Assembly: GCF_000336775.1 (NCBI RefSeq)
Contig: NZ_AOLJ01000011.1
Span: 150,267 to 214,266 of the forward strand
Reading direction: 5' to 3'
Length of the DNA stretch: 64,000 bases
From: Haloferax gibbonsii ATCC 33959
GTDB taxonomy: Archaea; Halobacteriota; Halobacteria; Halobacteriales; Haloferacaceae
Shown here: positions 60,323-64,000 of the stretch, piece by piece
Layout: every line of letters starts with the position of its first letter
Numbering within the stretch: position 1 is the stretch's first letter
Translations under genes and position numbers: made by a program
The notes under the pieces: generated by a model
Databases searched by the model: none
The model's input: only the letters and a program-made list of their open reading frames with translations
Told to the model about the DNA's origin: nothing

Positions 60323-60518
60323 GTTGCTGGGGCCTAAGGCGTCGGGCTTTTTCTATCTATTGATGCACCGTCGAGCCGAATTCGGTCTCGAAGGCGAGCG
60401 AGAACGTCGAATCCGGCGGAGTGACGCCGCTACGCGGAACGCGAGGGGAGGAGAACGGAGGGCATCCGGACCGCGAGCGCGGTGGACGCGTTCCCGGCCG
60501 CGTCGCCGACGACGGCGA

Positions 60519-61658
60519 CTACTCGACGTAGTCGATGTCCTCGAGACGGCCTTCGGCCTGCGCCTGCACCTCGCCGTTGCGGCCGTAGATTTGGGGCGAC
60601 TCGACGCCGGTGACGACGATCATCGTCCGCATCATGCCTTCGAGTTCGTCGTCGACCGAGGTCCCCCAGATGATGCGCGCGTCGGGGTCGATGCGGTCGT
60701 AAATCTCCTCGACGACGCCCTCGGCCTCCTCGATGCTCATGTCGGAGCCGCCGGTGACGTTGACGAGCGCGGAGTTCGCGCCGGAGATGTCCACGTCGAG
60801 AAGCGGCGAGCGGAGGGCGGACTTGACGGACTCTTGGGCCTTGGACTCGGAGTCGGACTCGCCGAGACCGATCATGGCGACGCCGCCGCGCTCCATGACC
60901 GTCTTCACGTCGGCGAAGTCGAGGTTGACGAGACCGGGCTTGGTGATGAGTTCGGTGATGCCCTTGACCGAGCGCATCAGCACCTCGTCGGATACCTTGA
61001 ACGCCTGGCGGACCGGGAGCTTCCCCACGGCGTCGAGCAGGCGGTCGTTCGGGACGACGATGACCGTGTCCGAAACGTCGCGGAGTCGTTCGAGACCGGC
61101 TTCGGCGTTCGTTCGTCGCACCTCGCCTTCGGCCGTGAACGGCGTCGTGACGATGGCGATGGTGAGCGCGCCCGACTCGCGGGCCGCCTTGGCGACCACG
61201 GGGGCCGAGCCGGTGCCGGTGCCGCCGCCGAGGCCGGCGGTGACGAACACCATGTCGGAGCCCTCGATGGCGTCGTAAATCTCCTCTTGGGATTCGAGGG
61301 CGGCCTCCTCGCCGACCTGCGGGAGCGAGCCCGCGCCGCGACCCTGGGTCTTCTGTTCGCCCATGAGAATCTTCGTGTCGGCCCCGATTTCCACGAGGTG
61401 CTGCACGTCGGTGTTGGCGGCGACGAGCTTCGCCCCCTTGATTCCCTCCTCGTGCATCCGGTTGACGGTGTTCCCGCCGGCACCGCCGCACCCGACCACC
61501 GTGATGTTGGTCTGGAGGTCTTTGAGAACCGCTTTCAGTTCGTCGTCAGTCATCGTCCCGGACCGGTTGATGTTGGTCGAGTCGTCGACCTGAACCGACT
61601 CATCCCCCATGTCCTCGGCCTCGGCCTCGTCAATTGCGTCGCCGACGATAGAGTCCAT
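60519..61658 (-). CDS. ftsZ1: Cell division protein FtsZ1
   Basis: A 379-residue tubulin-superfamily GTPase of the FtsZ1 class that organises the archaeal division ring. An acidic 40-residue N-terminal extension precedes [19 protein letters not shown]. The tubulin signature is [16 protein letters not shown]7 [11 protein letters not shown] and the catalytic aspartates are intact. The tail ends [10 protein letters not shown]. The order ftsZ1-secE-spt5 is conserved in archaea. Start ATG 61658 is supported by TATA (AGATAATTAG on minus, plus 61687-61696), about 30 nt upstream. Confidence 0.95.
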   Translation of the reverse strand: MDSIVGDAIDEAEAEDMGDESVQVDDSTNINRSGTMTDDELKAVLKDLQTNITVVGCGGAGGNTVNRMHEEGIKGAKLVAANTDVQHLVEIGADTKILMGEQKTQGRGAGSLPQVGEEAALESQEEIYDAIEGSDMVFVTAGLGGGTGTGSAPVVAKAARESGALTIAIVTTPFTAEGEVRRTNAEAGLERLRDVSDTVIVVPNDRLLDAVGKLPVRQAFKVSDEVLMRSVKGITELITKPGLVNLDFADVKTVMERGGVAMIGLGESDSESKAQESVKSALRSPLLDVDISGANSALVNVTGGSDMSIEEAEGVVEEIYDRIDPDARIIWGTSVDDELEGMMRTMIVVTGVESPQIYGRNGEVQAQAEGRLEDIDYVE

Positions 61659-61685
61659 ATTTATGGAGACGGTTTACGGAGGACG

Positions 61686-61697
61686 ACTAATTATCTT
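61686..61697 (-). promoter_or_regulatory. ftsZ1 promoter TATA box
   Basis: AGATAATTAG read on the minus strand lies about 30-38 nt before ATG 61658, giving a short leader of roughly 5-10 nt without Shine-Dalgarno sequence. Confidence 0.5.
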
Positions 61698-61815
61698 TCC
61701 CCCTTCCGTCAGACATCTGTCCGACGAGCCGCCGATTCGTGCCGAAACGTGACATGAGAGCCCGCGGCACAGGTCGGTTCACGGGGCGAATCGGTCGGCC
61801 GCGCTCCGCCGGGGG

Positions 61816-63135
61816 TCACACGACGAACTCGATGAGTCGTTCTTTCGATACGTCTTCGGGCGCGACGGTCTCGCCGTCGACCTCGACCGACTGCCCGGCC
61901 GAGAGCTTGCCGAACGCCGGCCCCTCGGGAACGCCGAACTCGCGTGCCGCGGCGGGGTCGAACGCCCGAACCGTCGCCGTGACCGCCCCGTCGTCGCGGA
62001 CGACGCTGTCGTATTTCTCGCGCAGCACGTCGCAGAGCCGCGACACGAGTTCGTCGTAGCCGTCGCCCGCGACGGCGGCGCGACCAACCGCGCGCGCGCC
62101 GCCCTCGGTCGTGTGGAAGGCGACGGTGGTCTCGCGGACGGCGTCGAGCGCGGCGTCGAGGTCGATGCCCTGCGCCTCGCCGAGCAGGCCGTCGGGGAGC
62201 GAGACGACCTCGTAGTCGTCGGCGTCGATTCGCGCGCCGAACCGGAGTCCCTCCTCGACGGTCGTGACGTCGGCTTCGAGGGCCGAGACGCGGTCGAGGG
62301 CGACGCCCGCGGTCTCGCGGACCCACGTCTCGGAGACGACCCGGAACCCCTCGGCTTCGAGGGCGGCCGCGAGGTCGTCGCGGTCGCCGTCGACGAGCGC
62401 GAGATCGGCCGCGGAGGCCTCGAACGCCCGGCGGAGCACGTCGCGGTTGTTCTCGGGCGCGCCCATCGCCTTGAGCTGCCAGTCGGCGGCGATGTGGCCG
62501 ACGCGCCAGTCGGTCTCGCGGAGGACGCGCTCGAACCGCGGGGCGTAGTGGCCGCCGCCGAAGCCGACGAGTTGGCGGTCCGCGTCGGGCGCGACGCCCT
62601 CGATGTCGAGGACGGCCGCCGCGACCGCGCGGGCCCCCTCGGGGTCTCCCCACTGCGCTTCGTCGCTCCCGAGTTCGACGAACATCGAGGGGACCGTCGG
62701 CTCGGTCGGGCCGTGGTGGGTCGCCTCGATGCCGACTTCGTAGTCGTCCGGCGCGCGCTCGCGGAGCGCCTCGACGACGGCGCGCTGGGCGTTGGGGCAC
62801 GCGCGGGCGAATCGCCCCGGCTCGCCGCCGTAGTCGGCGGGGCCGAAGTTCCCGGTGAAGTGCGCGGTCAGGAGCGCGCCGGTCTCGCCGGCGTGCCGCG
62901 AGACGACGACGAGGAGGTCGAGGTCGGCGTCGAACGCCTCGGCGGGGTCGTCGAGGTCGATGTGTCGGTCGTCGAACTCGCGGAGTTCGAAGCCGTCGCG
63001 GGAGAAGACGGTGCCGCCGCCGTCGGCGTCGGGTCGGTCCCCGTCGGTCCGTTCGTCCCAGTCGGCGAGTTCGAGCAGGTGCTCGCCGATGTGAACCGAT
63101 GCGCTGTCGGCGCGGCTGACGACGATTCCAATCAC
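61816..63135 (-). CDS. dtdA: D-aminoacyl-tRNA deacylase (archaeal DTD2/GEK1) with C-terminal extension
   Basis: A 439-residue enzyme that removes D-amino acids from mischarged tRNA. The N-terminal about 280 residues are the DtdA fold: VVSRADSASVHIGEHLLEL, VVVSRHAGETGALLTAHFTGN, GIEATHHGPTEPTVPSMFVEL and LVGFGGGHYAPRF. The C-terminal about 150 residues form an extra alpha/beta region absent from shorter DtdA proteins; haloarchaeal versions usually carry it. Function of the extension is unknown. The start is ATG 63135. Confidence 0.92.
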   Translation of the reverse strand: MIGIVVSRADSASVHIGEHLLELADWDERTDGDRPDADGGGTVFSRDGFELREFDDRHIDLDDPAEAFDADLDLLVVVSRHAGETGALLTAHFTGNFGPADYGGEPGRFARACPNAQRAVVEALRERAPDDYEVGIEATHHGPTEPTVPSMFVELGSDEAQWGDPEGARAVAAAVLDIEGVAPDADRQLVGFGGGHYAPRFERVLRETDWRVGHIAADWQLKAMGAPENNRDVLRRAFEASAADLALVDGDRDDLAAALEAEGFRVVSETWVRETAGVALDRVSALEADVTTVEEGLRFGARIDADDYEVVSLPDGLLGEAQGIDLDAALDAVRETTVAFHTTEGGARAVGRAAVAGDGYDELVSRLCDVLREKYDSVVRDDGAVTATVRAFDPAAAREFGVPEGPAFGKLSAGQSVEVDGETVAPEDVSKERLIEFVV

Positions 63136-63192
63136 GATACGAGGGTCGCCGAGGCCGGCGAAAAGGGCGTCGGAAGCGGCGAGGGGAGCCGG

Positions 63193-64000
63193 TCAGTCTT
63201 CCACCGCGGCCGGAACCTCGTTCGCGCCGTAGTCGCCGCGAACGCGTCGGACCGAGAGCTTGGCGACCGCCGCAAGTTGCTTGCGTCGCCGGACGAAAAG
63301 CGCCGTTCCGACGACCAGATAGACGACGGAGAAGCCGATGAGCGAGGTTGCGCCGTCGAAGGTGACCGCGCCGAGTCCCGGAATCGGGAGCGTGAGCGCC
63401 AGACCGGTGACGGAGTAGACGAACTGTGTCAAGAAGAGCCCGAGCAGGGCGACCGCCTCGCGGAGGCTGATGGAGAACGTGATGAGGATGGCGATGGCGA
63501 AGTAGCTCTGGGCGGCCGTCAGCCAGAGTTCGCCCATCTGGTGGGTGTCGAGCGGGAGCGGGCCGTAGTAGCCGAGCGACAGGCTGTAGACGAGCACGAG
63601 CGTCCCGATGAGGAGCGTCCACTGGTTGAGCTTCGAGGAGATGAGCGCGTTGAAGCCGGCGGTCGACCGCGCCTTGTTGACGAGGTAGGCCACGACGATG
63701 AGTTCGGGGCTCTCGCTCGCCAGCGGCGCGACCCACTGAATCATCAGGAACGACGGGATGCCGACCGACTTCCCGAGGGCTTCGAGGCCGTGAGCGAACG
63801 GCTCGACGGCGACGAGGATGACGATGCCCGAGAAGACGAACAGCGCGAGGGTCGTGGCGATGCGCTTGGGTTTTCGGTACGACTGGAGGTACGCGGGCAC
63901 GCCGATCTGCGCTTCGTCCTCGTGCGGCGAGTTCATCGCCACGAAGATGTACGCGACGTAGAGGCCGACGAGGACGAACATATCGACCGCGCCGATGCCC
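63193..64000 (-). CDS. Na+/Ca2+ exchanger-family carrier, C-terminal part (cut by window edge)
   Basis: The last 269 codons of a CaCA-type antiporter. The first residues belong to a helix of the N-terminal half; its start lies beyond the window. A soluble loop (SPHEDEAQIGVPAYLQSYRK) joins the halves. The second alpha repeat carries MIQWVAPLASESPELIVVAYLV, the ion-binding motif of the family. About six helices follow, ending in a basic tail (RRRKQLAAVAKLSVRRVR). The ion specificity is not known. Confidence 0.85.
   Translation of the reverse strand, partial: GIGAVDMFVLVGLYVAYIFVAMNSPHEDEAQIGVPAYLQSYRKPKRIATTLALFVFSGIVILVAVEPFAHGLEALGKSVGIPSFLMIQWVAPLASESPELIVVAYLVNKARSTAGFNALISSKLNQWTLLIGTLVLVYSLSLGYYGPLPLDTHQMGELWLTAAQSYFAIAILITFSISLREAVALLGLFLTQFVYSVTGLALTLPIPGLGAVTFDGATSLIGFSVVYLVVGTALFVRRRKQLAAVAKLSVRRVRGDYGANEVPAAVED

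Noticed and set aside
1-64000. CRISPR array, tRNA or rRNA genes
   Set aside because: No regularly spaced repeat and no tRNA-like T-loop/acceptor pattern or rRNA sequence was recognised by eye.

Overview
The window is chromosomal DNA of an extremely halophilic archaeon. It is uniformly GC-rich with strong GC3 bias, its proteins are rich in Asp and Glu, and many genes are leaderless with a TATA box about 25 nt before the start codon. It carries archaeal information-processing genes (TFB, Spt5/NusG, SecE, group II chaperonin, LonB, FtsZ1, CetZ, NreA, PolX). The order lonB-nadM-SAM hydrolase, then a 524-residue thermosome subunit, a 56-residue zinc micro-protein, a CetZ, NreA, TFB, ppa and ftsZ1-secE-spt5 matches what I remember of Haloferax volcanii. 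I infer Haloferax, probably H. volcanii or a close relative; this was not searched. I see no rRNA, tRNA, CRISPR array, prophage or complete insertion sequence.

Layout. 0-6.2 kb: 5' part of lonB, divergent NAD and SAM metabolism genes, an APC permease and the chaperonin thsC. 6.3-18 kb: regulators, a glycosyltransferase, a methyltransferase, small zinc proteins, a metallo-beta-lactamase-fold gene whose promoter touches an 83-bp palindromic MITE-like element, a TRAM protein, a radical SAM protein, an Hsp20-like protein and an amine/amino-acid oxidase. An intergenic segment near 17.0 kb can fold into a branched RNA. 18.3-26.6 kb: DoxX, Nudix, a GT81-like glycosyltransferase, an MFS transporter, a zinc micro-protein, an aldo/keto reductase, a membrane-anchored DHH phosphoesterase and an epimerase.

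26.6-36.3 kb is the most distinctive region. Eight genes on the minus strand encode a type IV pilus/Tad-like machine: a PilB/VirB11-type ATPase, a PilC/TadC-type membrane platform, a coiled-coil protein, and five exported or anchored proteins of unknown function. One of these is a 1018-residue protein with a prepilin-like N-terminus. Three promoters in the locus share an ACGGG(A/G)CCA element at identical spacing to their start codons. A CetZ tubulin-like gene is divergent from the first gene.

37.7-47.7 kb: a GCS2-like ligase, a phosphodiesterase, a DNA repair operon (DUF5788-like, PolX, Mut7-C) and small membrane or conserved proteins. 47.7-55.8 kb: NreA with a C-terminal PIP box, a TFB that has lost all four zinc-ribbon cysteines, RNase HI and its partner, a PadR regulator, pyrophosphatase, an AN1-rhomboid protease, endonuclease V and an SDR. 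55.8-64 kb: Get3/ArsA-like ATPase, CinA, a YdjM-like membrane protein, a PHP protein, a two-finger zinc protein, spt5-secE-ftsZ1, the D-aminoacyl-tRNA deacylase and the C-terminal part of a Na/Ca exchanger-type carrier.
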